35,985 nt of DNA from an uncultured Varibaculum sp. GTDB taxonomy: Bacteria; Actinomycetota; Actinomycetes; Actinomycetales; Actinomycetaceae. The translations under genes were made by a program, and so were the position numbers. Position 1 is the stretch's first letter. The number at the start of each line of letters is the position of its first letter. Shown one piece after another: positions 25,871-33,809 of the stretch. Below the pieces are notes generated by a model. The model did not search any database, was not told the origin of the DNA, and saw only the letters and a program-made list of their open reading frames with translations. The stretch is from NCBI GenBank assembly GCA_947255165.1, contig CAMYFZ010000013.1, positions 1 through 35,985 on the forward strand, written 5' to 3'.

Positions 25871-26953
25871 ATGCCCGCAATGATTTTTCATGCCCCCTAT
25901 CGTGTGGCGGCAGGTAGTAATACTGCGTCGAAGAATCGCCCCTACCAAATGCGTGAGGCGTTTTCGAATCTCGGCTACGAAGTTTTTGATTTAAGCGGAA
26001 CTGGTGCTGAGCGGAAAGCTAAGTTTAAAGAACTGAAATCTCGAGTGAGATCGGGAACTAGGTTCGACTTTATGTATTCAGAGAATGCGAATATTCCCCT
26101 TTTGCTTTCTGAACCTAAACACTTTCCCCTCCGCCCCCTTTTGGACATGAAAATATTTAAGTTCTTAAGAGAGCAGTCGATACCGATGGGAGTATTTTAT
26201 CGGGACATCTACTGGGCAGGGGATTTATACGTGAAAGCAGTTGGGCGACCTTTGGCCATGTTAATGCGCCAGCTATTCCGTCGTGATTTACGAGTTTATC
26301 TAAAGTACTGCAACCGCATTTTTGTCCCTTCGGTTGAGATGGCAGAAAAAATTCCCGAACTGCGGGTGGAAAAGGTTGTCCCCCTACCCCCTGGTTGCAA
26401 ACTTCACGAATGCGCTACCGCCCCTCGTCAGCTTTCCCTTTTATATGTGGGAGGCTTAGGGGAGCACTATCAGTTAGATCGGCTCGTTGAAGCGGCAGCA
26501 GTTACGAAAATCCCACTTACCCTTTGTGTACCCGAAACTAGTTGGGAAAAATCGTCGTTAAGAGCGCTAGTAGTCGAAAATAATAACGTCAAAGTTGTTC
26601 ACAGTGGGGCTGATAGTTTACAACCATTTTACGATGAGGCAACGGTATGCCTAATAACGGTGAAGCCGTCAAGCTATTGGAAATTTGCTGTTCCAGTTAA
26701 GCTTTACGAATATGTGGGTTATGGTAAGCCCATTCTTGCCAGTGAAGGCACGAAAGCCGCAGAGATTGTAGCCAAGAATAATTTGGGATGGGTGGTCCCC
26801 AACAATGTTAATAGTTATGTAAACGTCATAAGCGACCTTCGGGATAACTGGGAGGAAGTCTCAGAAAAGACCCAAAACTCTCTTGCCTTTCGCACCTCAC
26901 AAACGTGGAGTGATCGCGCTAAAACAGTGGCAAAGGAACTAGCTGTTAGCTAG
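25871..26953 (+). CDS. Glycosyltransferase family 4-like (GT-B fold)
   Basis: A 360-residue GT-B protein. The N-terminus (MIFHAPYRVAAGSNTASKNR) and FDFMYSENANIPLLLSEP are typical of a surface-glycan GT group. The middle has VFYRDIYWAGDLY, FVPSVEMAEKI and VPLPPGCKLHE. The donor domain has LLYVGGLGEHYQLDRLVEA and VKLYEYVGYGKPILASEGT with the Glu of the E-x7-E motif. Alternative start ATG 25880 gives the more standard N-terminus. The ribosome-binding site is weak (GAAAAGAG). It runs in the same direction as the GT2 paralogue that follows 91 bp later, but a small hairpin covers its stop. Confidence 0.82.
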   Translation: MPAMIFHAPYRVAAGSNTASKNRPYQMREAFSNLGYEVFDLSGTGAERKAKFKELKSRVRSGTRFDFMYSENANIPLLLSEPKHFPLRPLLDMKIFKFLREQSIPMGVFYRDIYWAGDLYVKAVGRPLAMLMRQLFRRDLRVYLKYCNRIFVPSVEMAEKIPELRVEKVVPLPPGCKLHECATAPRQLSLLYVGGLGEHYQLDRLVEAAAVTKIPLTLCVPETSWEKSSLRALVVENNNVKVVHSGADSLQPFYDEATVCLITVKPSSYWKFAVPVKLYEYVGYGKPILASEGTKAAEIVAKNNLGWVVPNNVNSYVNVISDLRDNWEEVSEKTQNSLAFRTSQTWSDRAKTVAKELAVS

Positions 26954-26960
26954 TTTCTTA
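26937..26960 (+). terminator. Small hairpin over the GT4 stop codon
   Basis: AACTAGC (26937-26943) and GCTAGTT (26949-26955) pair around TGTTA and are followed by the T-rich TTCTTA. It is a weak terminator at best. Confidence 0.35.
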
Positions 26961-27044
26961 TAGGTGCTCAGATAAGGGCAGAAACAGTTGAAATGGTCTC
27001 GTTCTGGGTAGGCGCAAGAAAATGTCTCAAGGTAGGAGGGAAAC

Positions 27045-28112
27045 ATGTCTGACAACGAAGTTGAACTAATTGTTCGGTTTCATGATTTATCGCGTTCCGA
27101 TTTACTGCAACGATGTTTTTCCTCCGTATTGAAGGAACCAGCGGTGGGAATTGTCCTGGTTCTACATAACTTGGAGTTGTCGCAACTTAATTTCGACCTA
27201 CCCGAAAAAATAAAGGTGGTTGAACTTCTGGGGAAAGATGGTCAGCCAGGGGCGGCTTCAAATGCGGGTTTACGGGAAACAACTGCCCAGTGGGTTGGTA
27301 TTTTAGATTCTGATGATTACTACCAACCCGGCGCCATTTCTACCATGCTTTCTCGGGCAAAAAAGGATGGAGCGAATGGCATCATTGCTCCATTGCAAAA
27401 ACAGGGTAAAAGAAATCGCTTCCTGTTACCAACTCTGAAGAATTCATCTCTCTCACCGGTTAAAGACGGGTTGTTCTACCGTACCGCCCCTCATGGTCTC
27501 TTCCATAGGCATTTGATGACTATTGATGAGGATCCGTTCTTAGAAAATGTGGTAACTGGTGAGGATATTCGAGTTACTGCTCGCATGTGGACAGCTCCGG
27601 GGGCTCGAATTTCTTTCTACCCTAAAGATCCAGCGTATGTTCTATCCAATGATGCTTCGGATAGAGCCAGTAAACCGCGGGCGATAGCAGAAATGGGACC
27701 TGCTTGGGAAGAGATATGGCAGACTTCATTCGTCCAACGTTGGAATCAGCAGACTCGGCATGCATTAGCGGTGAAAATTGCGAGAATTCATGTTTTGGGT
27801 GCGATTCGTCAACGCCCGGAGGTTAACGATTGGGATGAACAAGACCTTGTCTGGATGAGTGAATATCTAACCCGATTACGCACGGAAGATCCGAAATATG
27901 ACTACCCGCTATCCCGCTCGTATGCAATGACACTACGTCACCTGGAAAGAGGAGAACTATCGGATGCGCTCAAAAGCCTTAGTTTAGTACATAGAGGTGA
28001 ACGTCCTCTTCATCTGTATTCAGCAATTACCGAGAGGGAATCCGAGTTTCGATGGGCGCAAATAAATCGGGTTAGATACTGGCGGGAACGTTTAGAAAAC
28101 AAACTGAAATAA
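27045..28112 (+). CDS. Divergent GT2-like glycosyltransferase (paralogue of 23649-24716)
   Basis: A 355-residue protein homologous along its length to the one at 23649. Shared marks include LVLHNLE (His41-Asn42) in place of DDGS, GQPGAASNAGL against GRPGACFDAGI, WVGILDSDDYYQPGA as the metal site (D90-D91), LFYRTAPHGLF, the TRHALAVKIARIHVLGAIRQRP helix and ITERESEFRWA near the C-terminus. The DSDD form is closer to classical GT2 than its partner's GSDD. The ATG follows a strong TAGGAGGG. Likely function: glycosyl transfer in the same glycan as its paralogue but with a different donor or linkage. This is inference. Confidence 0.84.
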   Translation: MSDNEVELIVRFHDLSRSDLLQRCFSSVLKEPAVGIVLVLHNLELSQLNFDLPEKIKVVELLGKDGQPGAASNAGLRETTAQWVGILDSDDYYQPGAISTMLSRAKKDGANGIIAPLQKQGKRNRFLLPTLKNSSLSPVKDGLFYRTAPHGLFHRHLMTIDEDPFLENVVTGEDIRVTARMWTAPGARISFYPKDPAYVLSNDASDRASKPRAIAEMGPAWEEIWQTSFVQRWNQQTRHALAVKIARIHVLGAIRQRPEVNDWDEQDLVWMSEYLTRLRTEDPKYDYPLSRSYAMTLRHLERGELSDALKSLSLVHRGERPLHLYSAITERESEFRWAQINRVRYWRERLENKLK

Positions 28113-28173
28113 GCAGAAGAGATATCTGTATCCGATTTTAAAATACTGAAAATGAAGTATAGATAACCCTGAT

Positions 28174-29298
28174 TTAGTGGTCTCTTTTTTTGACGCCAAA
28201 CTTTCGATCCCCCCAGGCGCGAAGGTATTTTTCCGCCGGTTTTTCAACCAAAAGATGGAGAAGTGCGGTTACCGCCAGTCCTAGAAGGAAGAGCAGTAAC
28301 CACCAGCAGAGATTTATGCCAATCTGTCCAGCCGGTTGCTGACCAAATAGATCTCGCAATATATATATGAAAGAGGCGTGCACTAGATAAAAGCAGTATG
28401 ACCATTCCCCGCCTTTAACCAGTATCCACCTGTCCATGATGGTGGGTTTTTTTAGAATCTGCCTATAGGCGGTTGCCGCAATCATTAGGGCGAAAACAGT
28501 CCCAAATAGAACTGGTTGGAACAGGACTATCAGGTTAATCAGCCAGGAGGGCAGGTGTCTGGCGATAGGAGGCCAGGGGATTAATATTAGTCCAACTATT
28601 AGGATATATGTTCCTGATACTGGGATCCTAGGGCGCCACCCCCACCGCAGAGCGTTAGCGACTGACATCCCCAAGAAAAACTCCCATAACCGTAGAAATG
28701 GGACAGGCACTGAACTTAACCCCAAAAAGTTAATAATGGTAGCGACAATAACAGTAGCCCAAAATAGGGCAAGGTTACCGCGTTTCCCCCATTTGGAGGT
28801 TATTCCGTTAACAAACGGGTGCATAAAGTAAAAAAGAAATTCGCAGCTTAATGTCCAGGCAGCAGGGTTTCCAGAGAAAAGAATCTCAGGTCGCGTGGAA
28901 TAACCTTGCAAAAAGAGAATCGAAAGGGCAATTACCAGCAGGGAGAAGGGTTTTTCCCACGGGCTTTGGGGAGAGTGCCACCAAGGGTGAAATATAGGAA
29001 TAGCTATTAGCAAGGCCACCATGGCAGCCGGCCATATCCGCGCGATCCTGCGAAACCAGAACTGCCGCACAGTAACGGTGGGTTTTGCCGACCAGGTAAG
29101 CACAAAACCGGATAGTACAAAGAAAAAACTAACTCCATATCTGCCGTATTCCATCAGACCGTAACCAGGAAGCGGAGCAAAATTTCTGGCATGGAAGGCG
29201 AATACTGCAAAAGCAGCCCACCAGCGGAGTCCCGTTAATGCATCCAGACGCCCGACGAGTGGCGGCGGAGAACTGGTGCGAAACTTAGGGAAAACCAT
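28174..29298 (-). CDS. Membrane O-acyltransferase (acyltransferase_3, OafA/YrhL-like)
   Basis: A 374-residue polytopic enzyme with about ten hydrophobic segments and no SGNH domain. The N-terminal motif is LDALTGLRWWAAFAVFAFHA with the essential His, followed by GRYGVSFFFVLSGFVLTW and RRIARIWPA, the classic family order. It probably O-acetylates or succinylates a sugar of the exported glycan from an acyl-CoA donor. It stands alone on the minus strand and converges on the GT2 paralogue (61 bp between stops). The ATG at 29298 has only a weak ribosome-binding site. Confidence 0.88.
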   Translation of the reverse strand: MVFPKFRTSSPPPLVGRLDALTGLRWWAAFAVFAFHARNFAPLPGYGLMEYGRYGVSFFFVLSGFVLTWSAKPTVTVRQFWFRRIARIWPAAMVALLIAIPIFHPWWHSPQSPWEKPFSLLVIALSILFLQGYSTRPEILFSGNPAAWTLSCEFLFYFMHPFVNGITSKWGKRGNLALFWATVIVATIINFLGLSSVPVPFLRLWEFFLGMSVANALRWGWRPRIPVSGTYILIVGLILIPWPPIARHLPSWLINLIVLFQPVLFGTVFALMIAATAYRQILKKPTIMDRWILVKGGEWSYCFYLVHASFIYILRDLFGQQPAGQIGINLCWWLLLFLLGLAVTALLHLLVEKPAEKYLRAWGDRKFGVKKRDH

Positions 29299-29530
29299 CT
29301 TGACTAGCTTACCGTATACCGAAATTTCGTCATGATTTACCTAATCAAGAGGACAGTATTTGGGGCTCCCCCAATGTTGCAATCTAACGCTTTGATTTAG
29401 AGAGATAATAAGTGTTTTTCTCTGCTCAATGAATGCTGAGTCTTACGTGGTTTCAAAAAATTAAATTAATAGCATTGAAGTGCTCCAGTTAGTCGACAAA
29501 CAGCGCGATTGTAAGTTTTAAAGTTAGAAA
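29299..29530. other. AT-rich intergenic gap, no gene seen
   Basis: Together with the terminator that follows, this gap is 308 bp long and lies upstream of the acyltransferase. It is AT-rich with no reading frame worth keeping and no clear promoter pair. It presumably holds the acyltransferase promoter. Confidence 0.5.
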
Positions 29531-29573
29531 AACGGGGTTCGGCAATCCTTATTGCGGATCGCCGAACCCCGTT
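29531..29573 (-). terminator. Strong terminator of the aminotransferase-dehydrogenase operon
   Basis: AACGGGGTTCGGC (29531-29543) and GCCGAACCCCGTT (29561-29573) are a perfect 13-bp pair, and the stem continues inwards with one mismatch (ATCC/GGAT). On the minus strand a T-run follows, 34 bp after the stop of the Gfo/Idh/MocA gene. Confidence 0.9.
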
Positions 29574-29606
29574 AATTTAATTAACAGACGCTGGAAATAT
29601 CAAACG

Positions 29607-30578
29607 CTAAGCTCGTGTGGCAGATTCCAGAATTTCTTCTACCACTTTCAAAGCTTGCAGAGCCTCCGACATGGAGACGTGATCGTTGCCTTTGCCTAAA
29701 ATAGCGTCCCGGAAATGCTCGTGCTCTACCCGTAGCGGCTCCCGTTTGGTGAGCTCGTAGCGGGTCATTTCACCTTCGGAAACTCCACGGAAGTTAGCAA
29801 CCTGGGTCCACTCCACCGGAATTGATCCGTTGCGATAGAAAGTGAGGTCGCCCATCATAGTGTCGGCCACCAGGGCACCCTTTTCACCAATCACAATAGT
29901 CTTGCGATCTTTGAAAGGACAAAGCCAGTTCACCAGGTTGTTTACCAGCACTCCGTTTTCCAGTTTGCCAACCACATTGACCATGTCCTCATTTTCGCGG
30001 CCTGACCGGTAAGCGGTTACCGCCGACACTGACGCATAGTTCGAGCCGGCCACCCAAGCAGTCAAATCCACATCGTGGGTAGCTAAATCTTTGACTACCC
30101 CCACATCCGAGATTCGGGCCGGGAACGGAGACTGGCGGCGGGTAGAAATCTGATAAACCTCACCCAGCTGCCCCGCAGAAATGCGTTTCTTCATTTCCAG
30201 GAGGGCGGGGTTGCAGCGCTCCACATACCCGACGGCTCCTACCAAAGAGGCATCCGCGAATGCTTTCACAATCCGTGCCCCGGATTCTGCGTCGGTAGAA
30301 AGCGGTTTTTCTACCAGGGTATGAACTCCAGCCTCGGCTAGTTTCAACGCGGTTTCCTCGTGGAAAACGGTCGGAACTGCTACTACGCAAGCATCCAGCC
30401 CTTGCGCAATCAAGGCGTCAATATCGGGGAGGACTTCCATCCCCTTGGAAACCCCAAACTTGTCCCCAGCTGGGTCCGCCATCGCTACCAGGTCAACGCC
30501 GGGCAACTCGCGGATATTACGTACATGGTGCCGGCCCATCGAGCCGATACCGATAATCCCGTAACGCAGGTTCGCCAT
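29607..30578 (-). CDS. Gfo/Idh/MocA-family NAD-dependent sugar dehydrogenase (WbpB/WlbA-like)
   Basis: A 323-residue oxidoreductase with an N-terminal Rossmann domain (YGIIGIGSMGRHHVRNI), the family EKP motif (90-92, LVEKPLSTD) and the catalytic KDLATHDVD segment (His168). In the WbpB/WlbA reaction such enzymes oxidise C3 of UDP-GlcNAc-uronate to the 3-keto form, which the adjacent aminotransferase then aminates. It starts 3 bp after the stop of that aminotransferase gene, so translation is likely coupled. The general Gfo/Idh/MocA call is safe. The WbpB role is inferred from the neighbour and the two other pathway genes in the window. Confidence 0.9.
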   Translation of the reverse strand: MANLRYGIIGIGSMGRHHVRNIRELPGVDLVAMADPAGDKFGVSKGMEVLPDIDALIAQGLDACVVAVPTVFHEETALKLAEAGVHTLVEKPLSTDAESGARIVKAFADASLVGAVGYVERCNPALLEMKKRISAGQLGEVYQISTRRQSPFPARISDVGVVKDLATHDVDLTAWVAGSNYASVSAVTAYRSGRENEDMVNVVGKLENGVLVNNLVNWLCPFKDRKTIVIGEKGALVADTMMGDLTFYRNGSIPVEWTQVANFRGVSEGEMTRYELTKREPLRVEHEHFRDAILGKGNDHVSMSEALQALKVVEEILESATRA

Positions 30579-30581
30579 TCT

Positions 30582-31688
30582 TTATGCACCCGCCTTGGCC
30601 AGTGTGTTTACCGCTTCCACGATCCGCTCCAGATCGCCTTGCGAGAGGGAGGGGTGAACCGGCAGCGATAGGCATTCTTTCGCGGCCTTTTCGGTGTGCG
30701 GCAGTTCCAGACCTTTGGCGTAGGGAGTCAAGGAGGGCAGGCGGTGGTTAGGAATCGGGTAATACACACCGGAACCAACCTGGTACTCATCCTTAAGAGC
30801 AGCCGCAAAACCGTCGCGGTCTTCGCTTACCCGGATAGTGTACTGGTGGTAGACGTGCTCAGCCTCTGGAGCTACCGGCGGAACCTTGACTCCCTGCAGA
30901 TTCTCGTTTAGGAACTTCGCGTTGGCGCGGCGTTTTTCCATCCAATCGGAAACCTGAGACAGCTGCGCCAGGCCGATGGCGGCATTAATGTCAGTCATCC
31001 GGTTGTTAAGCCCCACTAGCTCATTAGCGTAGCGCTTTTCCATGCCCTGGTTACGAATCATCCGGGCTTCACGGGCGAGTTCGGCGTCCCCGGTGGTGAT
31101 CGCCCCGCCCTCGCCGGCGGTCATATTCTTGGTGGGGTAGAAGCTGAAAGCTCCGAAAGCCCCGAAAGTGCCTACCTGCTGACCGTTCCAGGTAGCGCCA
31201 TGTGCCTGGCAGGCGTCTTCGAATACTAGGAGGTCGTGACGCTTAGCAATATCCATAATGGCGGTCATATTTGCCGGATGCCCGTAAAGGTGAACCGGCA
31301 AGATAGCGCGGGTCTTCGGGGTAATGGAGGCTTCAATCGATTTGGGATCTAGACAGAAGTAGTCGTCCTCGATATCGGCAAAAACCGGGGTAGCGCCGAT
31401 AATCGCGACGGAGTTGCCAGTGGCAGCGAAAGTAAAGGAGGGGACGATTACTTCGTCACCCGGTTTAATCCCGGCAGCCAGCTGTCCCACATGCAAGGCG
31501 GAAGTACCAGAGTTAACCATTACTGACTGTTGGCCATCGCCACTGGCCATCTGGGCAGTGAACTTTTCTTCGAACTCTGCTACCCGCGGGCCTTGCGCCA
31601 CCATGCCGGATTTTAGAACCGCATCCACCGCGGCGCGTTCTTTATCGCCAATAATGGGTTTTGCGGCGGGAATAAACTCTGCAGTCAT
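30582..31688 (-). CDS. DegT/DnrJ/EryC1 sugar aminotransferase (WbpE/WlbC-like)
   Basis: A 368-residue PLP-dependent sugar aminotransferase. It opens IPAAKPIIGDKERAAVDAVL, binds PLP phosphate through NSGTSALH (59-66), holds the ring with Asp158 (FEDACQAHGA) and forms the Schiff base at Lys187 (SFYPTKNMTAGEGG). In the Wbp/Wlb route it transfers the amino group of glutamate to C3 of the keto-uronate. It is first in a two-gene minus-strand operon with the Gfo/Idh/MocA gene. GGAGG lies 12 nt before the ATG, rather far. A TATAAT box on the minus strand at 31772-31777 may be its promoter. Confidence 0.92.
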   Translation of the reverse strand: MTAEFIPAAKPIIGDKERAAVDAVLKSGMVAQGPRVAEFEEKFTAQMASGDGQQSVMVNSGTSALHVGQLAAGIKPGDEVIVPSFTFAATGNSVAIIGATPVFADIEDDYFCLDPKSIEASITPKTRAILPVHLYGHPANMTAIMDIAKRHDLLVFEDACQAHGATWNGQQVGTFGAFGAFSFYPTKNMTAGEGGAITTGDAELAREARMIRNQGMEKRYANELVGLNNRMTDINAAIGLAQLSQVSDWMEKRRANAKFLNENLQGVKVPPVAPEAEHVYHQYTIRVSEDRDGFAAALKDEYQVGSGVYYPIPNHRLPSLTPYAKGLELPHTEKAAKECLSLPVHPSLSQGDLERIVEAVNTLAKAGA

Positions 31689-31771
31689 AAGAATAAGTAA
31701 CCTCCTGGGTCTGGTATGGGATAGCCCTTAATGCCAGATGATTTTTGGCTGACTTCCCGATGTCCACCCTT

Positions 31772-31777
31772 ATTATA
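31772..31777 (-). promoter_or_regulatory. Candidate -10 box of the aminotransferase operon
   Basis: A perfect TATAAT reads on the minus strand 84 bp upstream of the start codon, in the divergent gap. No matching -35 box is visible at 16-18 bp. Confidence 0.3.
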
Positions 31778-31874
31778 AGTGCTAGCGAGCCTGGCGCCTA
31801 TAAGAAAAGTCCCAAATGCTTGTTATTCTAGAAAAAGTAATCAGCTTCGCAGGAAAAGGGGACTAACCACGACC

Positions 31875-32549
31875 ATGGCAGCTAGAGATGACACCTGGGT
31901 CATCATCCCCGTATATAACGAGGACCAGGTGATCGGGAAAGTAGTTAAAGATCTGCTACCCACCTTTCCTCATGTGGTCTGTATAGATGATGGTTCCCGG
32001 GATCGCTCCGCCGCGGTGGCAGCAGCTGCAGGTGCGACTGTTATTCGCCACCCGGTAAACCTGGGGCAAGGAGCGGGACTACAGACCGGAATCCAATACG
32101 TGCGGGAATTTACCCCGGCAAAATACTTGCTTACCTTTGATGCCGATGGCCAACACCGGGTGCAGGACGGCCTGGCGATGGTGGAACAGGCCGAAAAGGA
32201 GGACTTGGCAATAGTATTCGGGTCGCGGTTCTTGTCTTCCCAAACCCAAGTAGGTTGGGCGAAGCGTCTGGTACTAAAAACCGCGGCTCGGGTGACTGCC
32301 AACCGCACCGGATTGAAACTTACTGATGCTCATAACGGATTGCGGCTGCTACGGCGCGATGCGTTTGAGCAAGTAAACCTGCTGCAGAACCGGATGGCGC
32401 ATGCCTCGGAGATCGTGGCGCAACTGGCGCGGACGAGACTTCCTTGGGCTGAGCACAACGTCCTAATCCGCTATACCGATTACTCCAAAGCCAAGGGGCA
32501 ATCACTGCTTAACTCCATAAATATCCTCACCGAATTACTAATCAAATAG
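31875..32549 (+). CDS. GT2 glycosyltransferase, polyprenyl-phosphate sugar synthase type
   Basis: A 224-residue GT-A enzyme in the DPM1/dolichol-phosphate mannosyltransferase-like branch. Motifs: WVIIPVYNEDQVIGKVV, VCIDDGSRDRS, NLGQGAGLQTGI, the metal-binding FDADGQH and the DAHNGLRLLRRDAF region. Such enzymes move a sugar from a nucleotide to polyprenyl phosphate or act on cell-wall glycans. The frame is open from 31779, but those residues are not GT-like, and ATG 31875 gives the normal N-terminus. It sits 8 bp before a DUF2304 gene, a pairing common in bacterial glycan clusters. Confidence 0.88.
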   Translation: MAARDDTWVIIPVYNEDQVIGKVVKDLLPTFPHVVCIDDGSRDRSAAVAAAAGATVIRHPVNLGQGAGLQTGIQYVREFTPAKYLLTFDADGQHRVQDGLAMVEQAEKEDLAIVFGSRFLSSQTQVGWAKRLVLKTAARVTANRTGLKLTDAHNGLRLLRRDAFEQVNLLQNRMAHASEIVAQLARTRLPWAEHNVLIRYTDYSKAKGQSLLNSINILTELLIK

Positions 32550-32557
32550 GGGTAGCT

Positions 32558-32971
32558 ATGTTGATAAAAATCCTGCTGATTATTTTGGTGCTGGGACTTT
32601 CCCTCTTCATGTTCAAAGCCAATCTGGGGGCGAAACAGACCGCTTGGCGCCGCCTAGGGATTCTACTTTTTGCAATTGCTGCGGTAATAGTAGTGATTTT
32701 CCCGGGGATCACCACCGCGATTGCTCGTTTTTTAGGGGTAGGACGCGGGGCCGATCTATTGTTGTATGCCCTGGTAGTAGTGGTTCTTTACAATATGTTG
32801 ATGCAGGCTAAGCAGCGTAACGCGGCGGAGCGGCGCCTAACCAAACTGGCGCGGGAAGTGGCGATTACTCATACCGTCCTCGGTGAGGACGCGAAAAAAG
32901 TTTTCCCTGCGGAAAACACTTCCTTTGAAACCAGTGAAGATAAGCGCAATGGCGCAACTGCCGGAAAATAG
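32558..32971 (+). CDS. DUF2304 small membrane protein
   Basis: A 137-residue protein with three predicted membrane helices (about 1-20, 33-55 and 62-85), the last followed by a charged coiled-coil-like stretch (QAKQRNAAERRLTKLAREVA) and a polar tail. The order of helices and the LLLYALVVVVLYNML segment match DUF2304. The biochemical role is unknown. The constant association with a GT2 gene suggests it anchors or partners that enzyme, for example in flipping polyprenyl-phosphate sugars. Confidence 0.85.
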   Translation: MLIKILLIILVLGLSLFMFKANLGAKQTAWRRLGILLFAIAAVIVVIFPGITTAIARFLGVGRGADLLLYALVVVVLYNMLMQAKQRNAAERRLTKLAREVAITHTVLGEDAKKVFPAENTSFETSEDKRNGATAGK

Positions 32972-32994
32972 GCCCAGGACTAGCTCCTAATAGA

Positions 32995-33026
32995 CCTATC
33001 GCCGCATATACCTATCGCCGTATATA
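32995..33026. repeat. 16-bp tandem direct repeat between convergent genes
   Basis: CCTATCGCCGCATATA and CCTATCGCCGTATATA are adjacent (32995-33010 and 33011-33026, one mismatch) and run into CCTAGCGGCG. The CGCCG...CGGCG halves can pair as a weak hairpin between the convergent DUF2304 and SDR genes. Confidence 0.6.
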
Positions 33027-33027
33027 C

Positions 33028-33714
33028 CTAGCGGCGTACCTGGCGTACGGGGCGAATCGACACCATTTCCACCATCGCGTTTTCCGGAGAATCAATAGCG
33101 AAACGCACCGCTCTCGCGATAGATTCCACCGTCATATGATCTTCCGGATCATAGTAGCCTGCGTCGTCCTGTAGAATATGTTGCATATCGGTATCTACTC
33201 GCCCCGGATGGATGGAGGTTACCCGGATTTTGCCGCGCTCCTCCTCGCGCAGGCGATCAGCGAGGGCCCGCAAACCGAACTTGCTGGCGCCATAGATTGC
33301 CGAACTTCCGCGGGAATCTAACCCTGACCCCGAGTTTATGAAAATAACCTGCCCTTTTGTTTCCCGCAACAATGGGATGCAGAGGCGGGTTAAATCCATG
33401 GGAGCTACCAGGTTTATCTCCAAGTCATCACGCCAATTTTGACGGCAGGCGTCAGCTACCTTTCCCTTACTTAGCCGCCCGGCGTTATTGACCAGTAAAT
33501 CTAGTCGCTTTAGCTGGGCAGCCTTAGCGGCGAGGGCGTCCTCGTCACAAAGATCAACCACCCAAGGCTCAGCCGAAGGGAGGGTATCGGCTACTGCCCG
33601 CGCACCCTCCTCGGTAGTTGCCCCCACCAAAACGTGGTGGTCACGAGAAAGTTCCTTACAAATGGCGGCGCCGATTCCGCGCGAACCGCCAGTTACCAGT
33701 GCTATCTTGTCCAT
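33028..33714 (-). CDS. Short-chain dehydrogenase/reductase (SDR)
   Basis: A 228-residue classical SDR with the cofactor motif TGGSRGIG (8-15), structural NNAG, the catalytic Ser in INSGSGLDSRG, YGASK with the Tyr/Lys pair, and the HPGRVDTDM loop. It oxidises or reduces a small carbonyl compound with NAD(P). The substrate is not readable. It lies behind the PPK2 terminator and converges on the DUF2304 gene. It does not obviously belong to the glycan cluster. Confidence 0.9.
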   Translation of the reverse strand: MDKIALVTGGSRGIGAAICKELSRDHHVLVGATTEEGARAVADTLPSAEPWVVDLCDEDALAAKAAQLKRLDLLVNNAGRLSKGKVADACRQNWRDDLEINLVAPMDLTRLCIPLLRETKGQVIFINSGSGLDSRGSSAIYGASKFGLRALADRLREEERGKIRVTSIHPGRVDTDMQHILQDDAGYYDPEDHMTVESIARAVRFAIDSPENAMVEMVSIRPVRQVRR

Positions 33715-33748
33715 GCAGCCTCCCTAAAGCATACCGGTTACTAGCCGC

Positions 33749-33790
33749 AAAAACCGGTGGGGTAAGAAGCTGTTCTCCCACCCCACCGGT
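33749..33790 (-). terminator. Terminator downstream of PPK2
   Basis: ACCGGTGGGGT (33753-33763) and ACCCCACCGGT (33780-33790) pair perfectly over 11 bp around a 16-nt loop. On the minus strand the stem is followed by TTTTT, 20 bp after the PPK2 stop. Confidence 0.85.
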
Positions 33791-33809
33791 ATTGCGGAAC
33801 TAGAAGTTC

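Noticed and set aside
31779..31874. Upstream extension of the GT2 gene to 31779
   Set aside because: The encoded residues are basic and unlike any GT2 N-terminus. The normal strand WVIIPVYNED begins just after ATG 31875.
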